Assembly: GCA_003868215.1 (NCBI GenBank)
Contig: QWDQ01000066.1
Span: 61,147-125,146, forward strand
DNA length: 64,000 nucleotides
DNA from: Pseudophaeomoniella oleicola
Taxonomy: Eukaryota; Ascomycota; Eurotiomycetes; Phaeomoniellales; Phaeomoniellaceae
Reading direction: 5' to 3'
Positions within the stretch are counted from its first letter, which is position 1. The number at the start of each line of letters is the position of its first letter. Shown here piece after piece: positions 20,808 to 31,267 of this stretch. The notes beneath the pieces are model-generated. The model was given only the letters and a program-made list of their open reading frames with translations, was not told the origin of the DNA and did not search any database. Both the position numbers and the translations under genes were made by a program.

Positions 20808-22975
20808 CTACTCTTGTAACCTAGCTAAAAAGGAACTAGCACTGCTCTTTAATCTCGTCGGACTCCCCGTCCTCGATTTCCGTCCCTGAGGTCCATTAAA
20901 GGAAAGACGTTCCGAACTCTCCGTCCTTACCGCCATTCCGTTCCGATCCATCATCAATTGTGGACTCATTTTCCCCGAACCGGGAAGGTCAGGATTACTT
21001 CTCCTCCCCCTTTTAGATTTTGGAGAGGACCATATGCTTGTCGATCTTTTGCTTTCGTTGTCAGACGAATCCGAGGAGAGATTTCCCAGTTCGAAATTGT
21101 TGGGATCCTCCAGATCTCCTCCAGGGGCGCCTTCTTCAAGGACGCGTTCGTAAGATGGACCACTAGAACCACCAGATAGGAAATAGGGGACTTTGGAAGT
21201 GAAGATGCCGCCCCCAGAACGACCCAGATGACGTTTCTGAGAGCCGAAATTGAGGAGTCGGTTCGAGAGGCGAGCACGACGCTCTCGACCGCAGAGAAAG
21301 AAAACCACGATGCAAATAATGAGAAGGAACATGATGACACCCGGGATTCGTCGCGGAGAATCGGAGTCGAAGAGTGAATCACGAAGCTCCTCGACGGCGG
21401 ATTTGTCATCTTGAGTTGGGGCCAAGGAAGTTCCGCCCGGATATTGAAAGTCGGTTGGTATGCCGGGAACATTACTGCCGAATCCCACAGGCAAGTCGTC
21501 TTTCTCTGGTGGAATTTGAGATGACGCATACAGAACCATTTTGCCCAAAGCCCAGCTTACTTCTGTATGCTTGATCTTGTTGACCGCTTGGAAAGGGTCG
21601 AGGAATCCCTTCCGCTTTCCTGCTTCGATGACTTCTGTTGTACCGTTATGGCCGTCAGAATGAGTATGTTCAATGCCAACTCGAGGGATGCCTATCCCTT
21701 CATGAAGTACATTAATGAGCCATGAAGCCTTGAAACAAATTTCGTAAGCCCTTTGTTCATCGACATGTTTACCCCATTTCCCCTTGGATACGTCCTCTTT
21801 TATAGTCGCCCAGTCTTGATTACAGAATTCCGATACTCGGTGTTGATAAGTGTTAAAATCATAAGCAGCATCTTTCGCCCCCATCTCGAATATTTCATGA
21901 GTGGAATGCCAGTATTCGGAGATACCAATGAAATGATTGACATCGAAGTCAATAGCCGGAACATGTTGTCCATTGAGTAGACAGGGATCATCCTCACAAG
22001 GAACGTCCTTATTCAACAAAGGATATGTTCGTCGCAGACACTCGTCAAATTTACCGGTGCCGACCAAATGCGAGTCGTCCTTATGAGATCTGTCAGGGCT
22101 AGAAAATATCTTCCCATCTACATCCATAAGGAGGCCGGTCGGTAAGCAGGGATCTGGAACCTCTGGATCTGGAGACTTGATAACCGAATCCAACAAGTCA
22201 GTCACGTATCGCTGTCGAGCCTGGTTTACTCCAAAGCCCAACCAAGTGGTGACAAAGACTTTATATTCGGACACCAAGCCGTCGACGGAGCGTAGTCTCA
22301 ACAATTTAAGATCGTTGGAGTGTTTTTCAGCTTCAGTAGCATTTGGAACGAATGCAATTTGGGCCGATGCACCTCCCATATCAAGGAAGCCATATGTGTG
22401 ATGGCCTTTGCTGTGCGAGTGTTCCTCCGGGCTATCGAAACCTCCTACTAAATAATTTGCGGCCACCCATCCGTACAGAGCTTCTGTTTCTCCCGGTATG
22501 ACTTGAACATGAAGACCACAATCTGGCAGTAAGAATTTCGTGTGTGACTGTGTATAGCTGCAGATTTGATTCAACAATTCCTTGCGCTGACCTTCGGGTA
22601 AGAGACGAGCGCCAGCTGTAGCGAGTAAGAAGATGGGCGTATCTGAAATTTGATCTTTGGGTATAACACCAGATGCGTGCTCGTATAATGGTTTGAGATG
22701 TTCGGATCCGATGAGTCGAGGTTTCTCGCCAAAAGTTGATATACCAGGATGTATCTTGAGCGTCCACTTGTCCTTTGTCTCGATGACTGGGAGTGATTTC
22801 AAATCAACCGGACTCGCAGAGCCCCGAGCATGGGCATTGTCTAGCCATCTGTAGACATGCACTCTTGTCCCAGATGAGCCTGCATCTAGGATGACTCCAT
22901 ATCGCCCTAATCGTGAGGGTTAGCGACATTTGTGTTTCGATAGGGGGCGATCGCAATTCACATACACTTCCCCAT
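20808..22975 (-). CDS. Golgi apyrase (GDA1/CD39 family) Ynd1-like
   Basis: A 10-nt first exon (22975-22966, ATG GGG AAG T) is spliced over a 59-nt intron (GTATGT..CTAAC..GATTAG) to 22906-20808, giving 702 aa starting MGKWRYGVILDAGSSGTRVH. Apyrase conserved regions are visible: DAGSSGTRV (ACR1), LATAGARLLP (ACR2), YGWVAANYL (ACR3) and FLDMGGASAQIAF (ACR4). A single transmembrane helix lies at about residues 540-562 (IMFLLIICIVVFFLC), followed by a long basic, Ser-rich cytosolic tail. Yeast Ynd1 has this large tail and hydrolyses nucleoside di- and triphosphates in the Golgi lumen to support glycosylation. The tiny first exon is inferred but is strongly supported by the perfect family N-terminus it produces. 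Confidence 0.93.
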
Positions 22976-23302
22976 CAGGTAGACTCTACCAAGGTACCCT
23001 TTTCATTAGTAAGACTGGAGGACTCTGGTCATCACAGACCGTGCGACTTGTGTATGAACCTCAAGGACCGAATTGTTGATAAACGAGTGATGGGCGCAAT
23101 GAAAGGATTGTGCTGAAAAGAAAGGCCAAACAAACACATGTCATTTACCTGGAATTCTAGTGGATCTGGTTCTCGATCGTTTCTCCATATTTCGTTATCG
23201 CGATAAGCTTAGTTTTCCAGATAAATTTCCCACGGTGTTGATCAACCAGCTCATTGCATCTCAAAACAACAATGCAGGTCTTGAAGGCTCGATCAAAGTG
23301 AG
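22976..23302. promoter_or_regulatory. Divergent promoter region of YND1 and REX4
   Basis: 327 bp lie between outward-facing start codons. No specific element is identified. Confidence 0.45.
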
Positions 23303-24326
23303 ATGGAGCTGAAAAATCTGTCTTCTAATTGGAAAAAACTACAAGTCTCATTGAGTGAGCAGAAACCTACGCTGATAGGCGAAACATCTCTCAAGAAAAA
23401 GGGCGAAACACCACGAAGATCACGCGCCACCAACCTCAAGCGCAAATCAAGTTCTACTGAAATACCTTCTCCCAGTGCCAAAAGACTGAAGGATGGAAAG
23501 ACTCTGAAAATGGGCCAAAATGTGACTGTTGAAGAACAGCCGATTTCAACTGAAGATGTTCATGATATTGTCAAATCGATCTCTCGGACCAGCGGTGATG
23601 CGGCTAGTATCACCCGACCTCTGTCTATTATTGACAGAGAAAACGAGGGACTCGCTCCAGGGCAAGGACCCTACACTAGTTATCTACCAAGTTGCTAACA
23701 TGTGTTTCAGAATCGAAGTCGGCAAGTATATAGCCATTGATTGCGAAATGGTTGGTGTTGGACCAAATCCTGATAAAGAATCGGCTCTTGCGCGAGTGAG
23801 CGCTGTCAACTTCAATGGAGACCAGGTCTATGATTCATATGTACGGCCGAAAGAGCTAATCACAGATTGGCGAACGCACGTCAGTGGGATACAAGCAAAG
23901 CATATGGTCAATGCAAGATCTCTAGAGGAGGTACAAAAGGATATCGCTGGTCTGCTCGAAGGGAGGGTATTGGTTGGTCATGCTATTCGAAACGATCTTC
24001 AAGCGCTCCTCCTCAGTCATCCTAAGCGGGACATCCGTGATACTGCAAAACATCTTCCCTTTCGTCGGTATGCGGGAGGGGCTATACCAAAATTGAAAGT
24101 TCTGGCCTCGGAAATCTTAGGAGTCAGTATACAGTCCGGAGAACACTCAAGTGTGGAAGATGCTCGAGCGAGTATGCTCATATTTCGCAAGGAAAAGGAC
24201 GCCTTCGAGACCGAGCTTGCGAAAAAGTGGCGTCCACAGCCTCAGGTACCGAGTGGAGCCGCAGCAACAAGCAAGCCGAATAAGTCTAAGACGAAGAAAA
24301 AGAGCAAGAGATCTAAGAGGACATGA
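23303..24326 (+). CDS. RNA 3'-5' exonuclease Rex4
   Basis: Exons 23303-23661 and 23711-24326 give 324 aa. The only intron that keeps frame uses a GC donor (AGG then GCAAGG), a TGCTAAC branch and TTTCAG, 49 nt long. Using a nearby GT donor leaves 32 nt and the wrong phase. The DEDDh exonuclease core is intact: IDCEMVGVG (Asp/Glu), GHAIRNDLQAL (Asp), and HSSVEDARA (His/Asp). The N-terminus and C-terminus are Lys-rich, as in nucleolar proteins. Rex4 trims pre-rRNA during ribosome assembly, so it fits functionally with DBP7 and RIX7 in this window. Confidence 0.94.
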
Positions 24327-24421
24327 TTACCCACAACCTCTAACAGGTTCTATTCGTAAGCAGATGCTCTAGCGCTCGCTGTATCGCCCATATAAGAAAT
24401 TGCCCGAGAGTGGTCGGAACA

Positions 24422-25937
24422 TTAGAAAGGTATGCCTTCCAACATTTCCGTGCTTCCTTCTCTTCCTACAGTTATAATAACATCTCCCAGCGTTTTTGTG
24501 TTGAACCCAGCTTCGCAATATGCAAAATAGTACTAGTGAGGTTAGAGCGATCGACCGTTCGGAAACAAGCTGCTTACCTCCCACTTCCGCTTGAAGAGTT
24601 CCGCATCCTTGTGGTTCATGCCTTCATGCTCTGATAGAAGGGCCGGTCTGATCCTCGTCTCGAAGTTGGCCATAAAGTTTTTCTTCCATATACGCAGTGT
24701 CTTCACGTAGTGACCACCGATGTTTTCGATACTGTCAACCACTAAATTGTTTTCAGTGCCTTTATTGATCGAATCCACCAGTTGAGTCACTGTCGGTAGA
24801 TGCCCTCCAGGAAATATATATTTCCGGATGAAGTCTTCGCCCTTCGAATACGCCTCATAACGGGTTTCGGGCATTGTAATGCACTGGAAAACGGCGATGC
24901 CACCTTGGGGCTTCAGTAGTTTGTCGATGCACTCGAAATATGTGGTTAGAAATTCGCGACCGACTGCCTCAAGCATTTCAATGCTCACGACTTTGTCATA
25001 GGGACCTTCTCGTGGCATTGGCAGAGCTCGGTAGTCACATAGCAGAATCTCGATATTCTCCGTCAGTCCTGCTTTTGCGATTCTCATTTCAGCGAGCTCT
25101 TTTTGTTCTCGACTTAATGTCAACGAGGTTACTCGGCACCCTGTCCGTTGGACTGCCCTAATGGCAAAGCTACCCCAGCCTGTACCTATTTCCAGAACAT
25201 GGTCGGATTCCTTTATTTTCGCGTTGTCAATGAAGCGATCTAGCTTGCGGTACTGAGCTTGTTCCAACTCCTCGTCCTGGTTCTTGCCGTCCGATCTCGT
25301 GGACCAAATTGGACAAGAGTACGTCATATCGGGGGACAAGAATGCTGAGAACATCTCGTTACTGATATCATAATGGGCGCTTATATTCAACATGGCGTTG
25401 GACATGGTGTTCGTCCGACGCAGGAGGCCGCTGACTGTTGAAGAAAGCGAGGATATCCAAGTCGTTGCATTCGAAAGGTGGTTGCGATTCAATATAAACA
25501 TCTATTGCAATTCAATCAGCATCTCCTGTCTACAAAGACCCAGCGTTCACACAGTACCTGAAAGAAAGCCGTAAGATCCGAGCAATCCACTTCCCCTAAC
25601 ATATAGCTTTCGGCGAAGCCCTACAAGGTCACGTTTAGAAACGGTCTCACGGCGAGCACTCGATCGTACGAACCATATCCGCAAATACTACCAGACGCAC
25701 CCAAAAGGACTCGCGGTAGATTTTCACTTGCGTACTCGGAGCAGATTTCCCCGATTTGCGACCGCACTCCGTCTGCGAACCATCCTTATCTATTATGGTC
25801 AACTGGCCAACCTCGATTTGCTTGAACAAGGATAAGACTGCTGTCCTTGACAGGTCTACCAGCGGTCCCCAAGCTGCTGAACCAATCAAACCTCTGGCCC
25901 TGTCGACGGCAGCTGTCACTGCACCAGTCAGCGACAT
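24422..25937 (-). CDS. Cyclopropane-fatty-acyl-phospholipid synthase-like methyltransferase
   Basis: Four exons (25937-25674, 25620-25558, 25501-24578, 24532-24422) join in phase 0 throughout, giving 453 aa. Introns are 53, 56 and 45 nt. The product has the N-terminal lipid-binding segment (SLFKQIEVGQLTIIDKDG, then FAESYMLGEVDCSDL), then NISAHYDISNEMF, the SAM site VLEIGTGWGSFAIR, VSIEMLEAVG, FRIKYIFPGGHLP-like FIRKYIFPGGHLP, and the C-terminal WEYYFAYCEAGFNTKTLG. Family members add a methylene bridge from SAM to unsaturated acyl chains of phospholipids; the fungal branch is often thought to derive from bacteria. Which lipid is used cannot be told. The 63-nt second exon and 111-nt last exon are supported by family residues. 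Confidence 0.9.
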
Positions 25938-27085
25938 CGCGCGAGCCAGGTTCCAAATTTATGACAGAGGTAACACGAAAACAAAGCAATGGATAAAGCA
26001 AAGCAAATGGGAAGCACAGAGCTTGCGCAAAGTTATCGAGGACTGAAAAACTCTCTTTTAAAAGACGAGACATGGTGCATGGGCGCGAGCAAGGTGGTTT
26101 ATATCGTAAAGCTTCACAGTCCACACTTTCTTGAGCCACATATGCCCCAATGGAGGTCAATGACACAAACACTTTTACTACACTACAGCTTTACCACAAG
26201 CCGATCAGCATGTGAGGGATGGTGGGGCCGTGCTCTGATGGTTAAGGGAGAGTCCGGAAGCATTGACTTGTCGCCATTCTTCGTTGGCATGTTTCATGCG
26301 CTGAGCAAAAGCCTGCTGATGATAGCATATTTGCAGCGATGTTCGTTAAAAGACCGTGAGCCTCATTATCTTGCTGGAGTCACTATAAGAACATGAAATC
26401 TGGCTTTGGCCATGCACCACCTCCTCCTCGCCATCAATGAAGGTATCGGACTGAAGACTCATGACTGATCTACAACTGCGCCATCGCCGTCCTAACTGCA
26501 GCGCATGGATCAAAATCCAATTATATATGACGCTTTGATCGGATGATTTTGGCTAAGAGCTCCAGTCGCTTACCGCATAACTAAGTCTCTTTCGGCATTA
26601 AGTGCCACTCAGAACTTACGAGCGATTAGTGTGACAAGAACCGTTATCGGGAACTGTCTCTCCGAGCTTCAAAATCGCCAATTGGAGACGCCTCAAAGCT
26701 TTAGTCTGTATCACGACTACTCATGTAGCATAGTGACTTGCCAGCGCAGGTGGAAGAGCAGCGGTATCAAACTTGTCGTCGGCCACATTCATACTGAAAT
26801 TGGATGGCTGATACAGATCTCCCTTCGACTAACGAATCCGACTTTTGGTGAGTTCAGGTACATTAGGTAAGTTAATTAATTAATCCCTCTGATCAATTGT
26901 ACTACGTAGTACTGAACGCCTAGAAAGGGTCCTCCCAGGGTCCTTCGACCTTCGACGCGTCGGCGCGTGTTCCGTAGAACAAACACCCCAGGAAAAGAGG
27001 TTATCGTGATCAACCCATTGCTTCAATACGTCGTACTTTGCATGACACTTTCTACGAATAAATAGTCCAAAACGGCACTGAGAAT
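25938..27085. other. Divergent intergenic region
   Basis: 1.15 kb lie between the methyltransferase and RNase H2C genes. A 135-codon ATG frame at 25989-26396 on the plus strand has no recognisable motif and is not accepted as a gene. The stretch contains the longest copy of the palindrome, GTACTACGTAGTAC at 26899-26912, about 170 bp upstream of the RNase H2C start. Confidence 0.5.
26899..26912. repeat. Perfect 14-bp palindrome GTACTACGTAGTAC
   Basis: The 12-bp core TACTACGTAGTA is extended by one matched pair on each side. It lies in the upstream region of the RNase H2C gene. Confidence 0.8.
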
Positions 27086-27693
27086 ATGCTTGCGTTAAAG
27101 AAATCACAGGAGAAAAAGGCCTGTACTCCAAACATTGTACCATGTCGCATCGCGCAAACTGGCCCGGCGAAAGTGTCGAAGCGCTTTTGGTCGCCAAAGG
27201 ACGAGAGTGGTAGGTGACACAATGCATATACTCCAGGTCTCAGTCTGATCGCTTCCTAGACGGTACACAAACAGCTTATTTCCGAGGTCGAAAACTACGA
27301 GGAAGAAAGCTCAAAGTTCCCGAGGGGTATGAAGGTATGAGACTATGCAGCCAATGCAATCGCAATCGCTTCCATATTAACTCATTTCGTACAGGCATAA
27401 TCGCCAAGGAGGCTTCAACGTTCGCTCCCACAGCGGCTGACAAGGTCGACAACCCGCCATTTGACAGCGATGACGAGGAGGAAAAGCCTGAGCCTGTGAA
27501 AATGCTCGATGTCGCAGCAACATTCGATAACGTGGTCGTGTGGGGTCACGAAGTCCTCCCGCCAGCGGATGATACATTCGTCAAAGGCATACAGGAATGG
27601 ATCTCTTTTGCGGAAACGGTAAGAAATTCCTGCATACTGAGGAGGTAAGACTGATTCGTCTAGATCCACGTGGAAGCGTCAGATGGGAAGTGA
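27086..27693 (+). CDS. Ribonuclease H2 subunit C (non-catalytic)
   Basis: Four exons (27086-27209, 27260-27334, 27395-27618, 27664-27693) give 150 aa. Introns are 50, 60 and 45 nt. Family landmarks are CTPNIVPCRI, DGTQTAYFRGRKLRG (completed across the first junction), VPEGYEG, EPVKMLDVAATFDNVVVWGHE and FVKGIQEWISFAE. RNase H2 removes ribonucleotides from DNA; this subunit scaffolds the catalytic A subunit. The second intron is 60 nt, a multiple of three without a stop, so its retention would add 20 residues in frame. The start MLALKKSQEK fits the family's usual N-terminus. The 30-nt last exon ends shortly after. Confidence 0.9.
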
Positions 27694-27963
27694 GAGCGTG
27701 TTGCTGGATTCCCATCCCTCAACATGAGCGACCATGAGCTTCTCGAAAAGACAACCGGTGCTAGCGTCCCATATGTTCGGTTGTGAACTTGTGGTCCTAG
27801 CGTATCTGCAGCGTGAGCAAGCTTGGCCAGGCAACAACAGTCCGTGGGCACTCTATCATGCCTCGATGGATATAGTGTGCATCATTTCCCACGAATTCGA
27901 AGTGACCTGCGCTCACCATCCGAGCGACCACTATCACGGTCCCCTACTCCTGCATGAGGTTCA

Positions 27964-28611
27964 TCACGACTTATCGTCTGCTCCTCCCTCCTCGGGAAGA
28001 GGACAACCCTTCGCCTGCCAATCCTCCTTCTCACGTTCCCACTCTCTCCTGAGAGCCACATACCCCTGGTCCTTCCTGCACCGTTCCCAAACCTCCCGAA
28101 AAATATCACTCGCCTCCTCCTTCTCCCTCCTCTTCTCCCACTCCCGACTCCCTTCCTCCGGCTCCCACCTCTCCAACACCGGCACCTTATCCCTCCCCTT
28201 CCTCTCCCTCGCCAACTCCCCCCTCCCCAACCCCGTCCGATCATACTTCCTCCCGCCCTTATGATTCGCATACCTCTTCGCCCTCGTCATGCCCATCTGC
28301 ACATACTTGCGCGCCATATCCGCCCCCACGAAATCCCCGCGCGCCACATACGCGTCGAATATCCGGACAAGCGTCCGCGACGATTCGCGCGCGACCGCAC
28401 CGTTCGCGAATCGCCAGTACGGTAGCAATAGCGACTTGTACGGCTCGAGCGTCAGCACTTGCGTCTCGTTCGGGGTGTAGCTGTACGTCAAGCGCAGACG
28501 CGCGTCGCTCAGCGCCGGTGTCGGGAATCGCTGGAGGTCGGACGGAGATAGCTGTGGAATTGGTTTTGTTGTTGTTGTCGCTCTCGTCGTCTTTGGCCGC
28601 CGCCGCGCCAT
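27964..28611 (-). CDS. DUF4385 protein
   Basis: A single 215-aa frame starts at ATG 28611. Conserved DUF4385 blocks are LTLEPYKSLLLPYWRFAN, FDAYVARGDFVGADMARKYVQMG and RAKRYANHKGGRKYDR. The family is found in bacteria and in fungi and its function is not established. The C-terminal third is highly charged (Glu/Arg/Lys) with predicted helical character. Local DNA is markedly C/G-skewed and richer in GC than neighbouring genes. It is convergent with the RNase H2C gene, 270 bp apart. The frame one codon upstream begins with GTG, so the ATG at 28611 was chosen. Confidence 0.88.
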   Translation of the reverse strand: MARRRPKTTRATTTTKPIPQLSPSDLQRFPTPALSDARLRLTYSYTPNETQVLTLEPYKSLLLPYWRFANGAVARESSRTLVRIFDAYVARGDFVGADMARKYVQMGMTRAKRYANHKGGRKYDRTGLGRGELARERKGRDKVPVLERWEPEEGSREWEKRREKEEASDIFREVWERCRKDQGYVALRREWEREKEDWQAKGCPLPEEGGADDKS

Positions 28612-29482
28612 CACTATGTAGATTCCACCCGCATATGTCTACTACAAATCGCTTATATAGAATATCAAACAGAATTTAGTTACAGTAAAGCTACAAGTCT
28701 AGAACGTTTTATATTTTCCTTCTCTGTGCCCTTTTTCGGAATTCCTCTACATCTGTAAACATGTGAATAAGTTCTGCAGTGACGTCATGAGATTTAACCT
28801 CACATTGCATCTACTGTACGTACCGAGTATGCAAGCACGTGTACATGCCCGGTACTATAAGACACGAACGCATAGAGGATTAGATCTTTTCAAAAGTAGT
28901 CAAGGTCAGACGAGGGAATGTAGTTGTAAGTAACGTCAGGTAAACGGCGGGGTCGTCTCTCCATTGTTTATATACTATATGATGCTTAGACTAGCAGGTA
29001 AGTACCTAATTCGATACCTAAGTACCTCGATGTCTACAGGCTCAATTGGTTTCACCATGATCTAAAAGCAATCGTTGACCAGGCTACTCGTCCCAAGCAC
29101 CACGAAGAGGTTTGAGCTCACTGCCTGGGGGCTGTGCTGTAGCAGTTAGTAGTTAGTTGTGCCAGATGGCACTGTGGAACACGAGCCACAGGATTTTGCA
29201 GAAACACGGGCCTGCCTGCAGAACACGAGCTGCCCGCTGAAGTACACCTATCTCAGGCCTTCCTAGGATCCATTGTCGACAAACTGCACGGTGAGGTGGA
29301 CCACGAGTCACACGCACCACATAATCCTCGCAAATCCAACGCATACCACGCCCTGCCTACTCTTCTGCAAACCCACCGGACGCCCGAAGAACCGGAAAAT
29401 GTAGAAGCAATGCGGTATGTAAGACTATGGACAAGTTAGCGGCAGTGATGGCGGGAGGAATGGACAACAAGACATACCTGGG
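28612..29482. other. Intergenic, no gene recognised
   Basis: 870 bp lie upstream of the DUF4385 gene. The region contains several TACCTAA/GTACCT short repeats around 29000-29030. A 63-codon minus-strand frame at 29153-29344 has no motif. Confidence 0.45.
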
Positions 29483-29730
29483 TCAGGGCACAGACCAGCT
29501 GGCTGCCCCCCAGCAGCACAAACAGTCAAGCATACACACATGCTGTTCGGAAAATTTCGAAGCCGAATAGGCAGAGTCAATCGGTCTAAAATCTAGACGG
29601 TTTACCTTGAGCAGGCGTCAGCAAGTGTGAGAGCAGAAAGGCAGTAGACTTACGTGGACGCATGCAACGCAGCTACCCAAGCGAATGTGAGGATAAGGAT
29701 GACACTGACAAGGTTGAAAGCGAATGACAT
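29483..29730 (-). CDS. Candidate small secreted peptide
   Basis: ATG at 29730 opens a 26-residue hydrophobic segment (FNLVSVILILTFAWVAAL) that looks like a signal peptide or single membrane helix. It is cut by a good donor (AC then GTAAGT at 29653). A GCTGAC branch and TTTTAG acceptor define a 68-nt intron, and the second exon runs 29585-29483. The product would be 59 aa with a short cysteine cluster (CMLDCLCC). An alternative acceptor at CGAACAG gives another Cys-containing reading with a further intron, so the 3' structure is uncertain. No family is recognised. The start codon directly abuts a perfect inverted repeat. Confidence 0.3.
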
Positions 29731-29764
29731 GTCAAATGTAAAGTGTGCACTCTTTACATTTGAC
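29731..29764. repeat. Perfect inverted repeat, 13-bp arms, 8-nt loop
   Basis: GTCAAATGTAAAG and CTTTACATTTGAC flank TGTGCACT. The arms pair perfectly and begin at the base just upstream of the candidate peptide's ATG, so any transcript starting upstream would carry a stable hairpin against the start codon. Confidence 0.8.
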
Positions 29765-30005
29765 GAGTGAAAGAGTGGACGAGTCAGAGAGACACAAGGG
29801 AACTGCCATAGCCGCCTAGGATGGGACATCTAGGATTGTCGACGTCTGGTCAGCCCCGAATTGTGAATCTTCAAGACTCAAAAGTCGACCAGTGGTGACG
29901 GCTGGCCGAAGTGGCGGACCTAGCAATCATCTGTATGACCACAGATGCCGGGCCTCAGGTGTTGTCGATAGTGAGTCGACAGACACCAGGAGGGGTGAAG
30001 GGTGC

Positions 30006-31267
30006 TCAGCAGTGAGTGATCTCTTCCAGCTGGGCCTGGAAAAGTTTCACATACGCCTGAGCCGGCCTTGGCTCATCCAGAATTGAGTCTCGATCCTCTC
30101 CCATGAACCGAGGTTTGTAATTGACCAATTCCGAAATGTTGCCGGGGAAGTAGATTGCATCGTACTTGGCCATCTGTACGAGCTCTTCCGCGGGCAACTG
30201 GGTTGGAGGTGGAGCCCGAGCGTCTCCAGAGTCCTCCTCCCCAATCCCTCCATACCTCAAGTCAAAATTTGACACTGTGGGAGTGCAGTGTCGTCGTCGG
30301 ATTGGCGTGCGGTTGACCCACACGAATCTATTGCCCCGACTTTCGATCTGCTTGGTGTCGACAGTGGGTTCGGGGGTGTCGGGGGCACCCCATTGAACCT
30401 TCCTGTCGCTTGGGCGGACATCCAAGCGGACCGTTTTGATGGCACTCTTGAGGAGTAGTGCCGGTGGCTCCCTTCGCACTGGAACCTTCGCAATCTTCGG
30501 TTGTGGCGAGACCGTCGATTTGAAAGTTGAGGCCAGTGGGAGAGCCGGCGTCCTTGGCTTTGGCTTTAAAGCCGGCTTAGCTGGCTTGGACGCCTGTGCG
30601 CGTGGTGCAGGCATTGGCGTTGAGCGGGCTGGCCTTGACGGGAGGGCCGTCTGGCGGGCCGGCTTTGACGGGAGGGCCGTCTGGCGGGCCGGCTTTGATG
30701 GCGCCTCTGCACGAGCCGGCGCATGTGGTGCTGCCTTGACAGCGGTGGTCTGTGTCCTGCTCAAGGGTTGGGCACCCTTGGCGGTGACTGTCTGCAAGGA
30801 ATTGTCAGTACATATTCGGATCATGAATGATGACAATGAAGCGAAGGGACCCAGAACGCTGAATGACGATGAGATGATGGAGGGTGATGGATGCTGATGG
30901 ATGCTGATGGATGCTGATGAAATGATGAAGGACGATGAAATGACGGGAGAGGATAAGATGATGGAAGAGAACGAGATGAGCATACCTTGGGGGAGACAGT
31001 GCTACCGGCCTTGACAGGAATCCGAGACCGAGAAGAAGAGGAGCTGACGGGGCCGTTGGATTGGGATGCTCCGCGGGCAACGTCAGGGAGAGAGGAAGGA
31101 GAAGATGTGGTGGTCGTTGAAAGGCGACCACGGGCTCCAGTTGCCAGTCGTTGGAAGACGGCCGGCATTGAAGGGAGAGTGTGAGGAGGTCGGCGAGAAG
31201 AAGAGGAGGAGGAGGTGGTGGAGGTGGAGGTTGCAGCATCCTTGGGAAGGGATGCTGGAACAGCCAT
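30006..31267 (-). CDS. Disordered Pro/Ala/Ser-rich protein of unknown function
   Basis: Exons 31267-30986 and 30791-30006 join in phase 0 over a 194-nt intron (GTATGC..CTTGCAG), giving 355 aa. The first exon is Ser/Thr-rich and the middle is Pro/Lys/Ala-rich with a duplicated PSKPARQTAL unit. Only the last about 150 residues look folded or conserved (KTVRLDVRPSDRKVQWG, GNRFVWVNRTPIRRR, PAEELVQMAKYDAIYF). No known domain is recognised. High Arg/Lys and Pro content would suit a nucleic-acid- or cytoskeleton-binding protein, but that is speculation. The ATG at 31267 lies in AGCCATGGC context. Confidence 0.65.
30631..30700. repeat. 30-bp coding minisatellite
   Basis: Two near-identical 30-bp units (30631-30660, 30661-30690, one mismatch) and a partial third encode the repeated PSKPARQTAL decapeptide in the disordered protein. 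Confidence 0.8.
30885..30919. repeat. 10-bp tandem repeat inside an intron
   Basis: Three copies of TGATGGATGC and a partial fourth lie within the intron of the disordered protein gene, followed by degenerate GATGA repeats. Confidence 0.7.

Noticed and set aside
25989-26396. 135-codon ATG frame on the plus strand
   Set aside because: No motif or low-complexity signature of a family and no splice structure. It starts 51 bp upstream of, and is antisense to the leader of, the methyltransferase gene.
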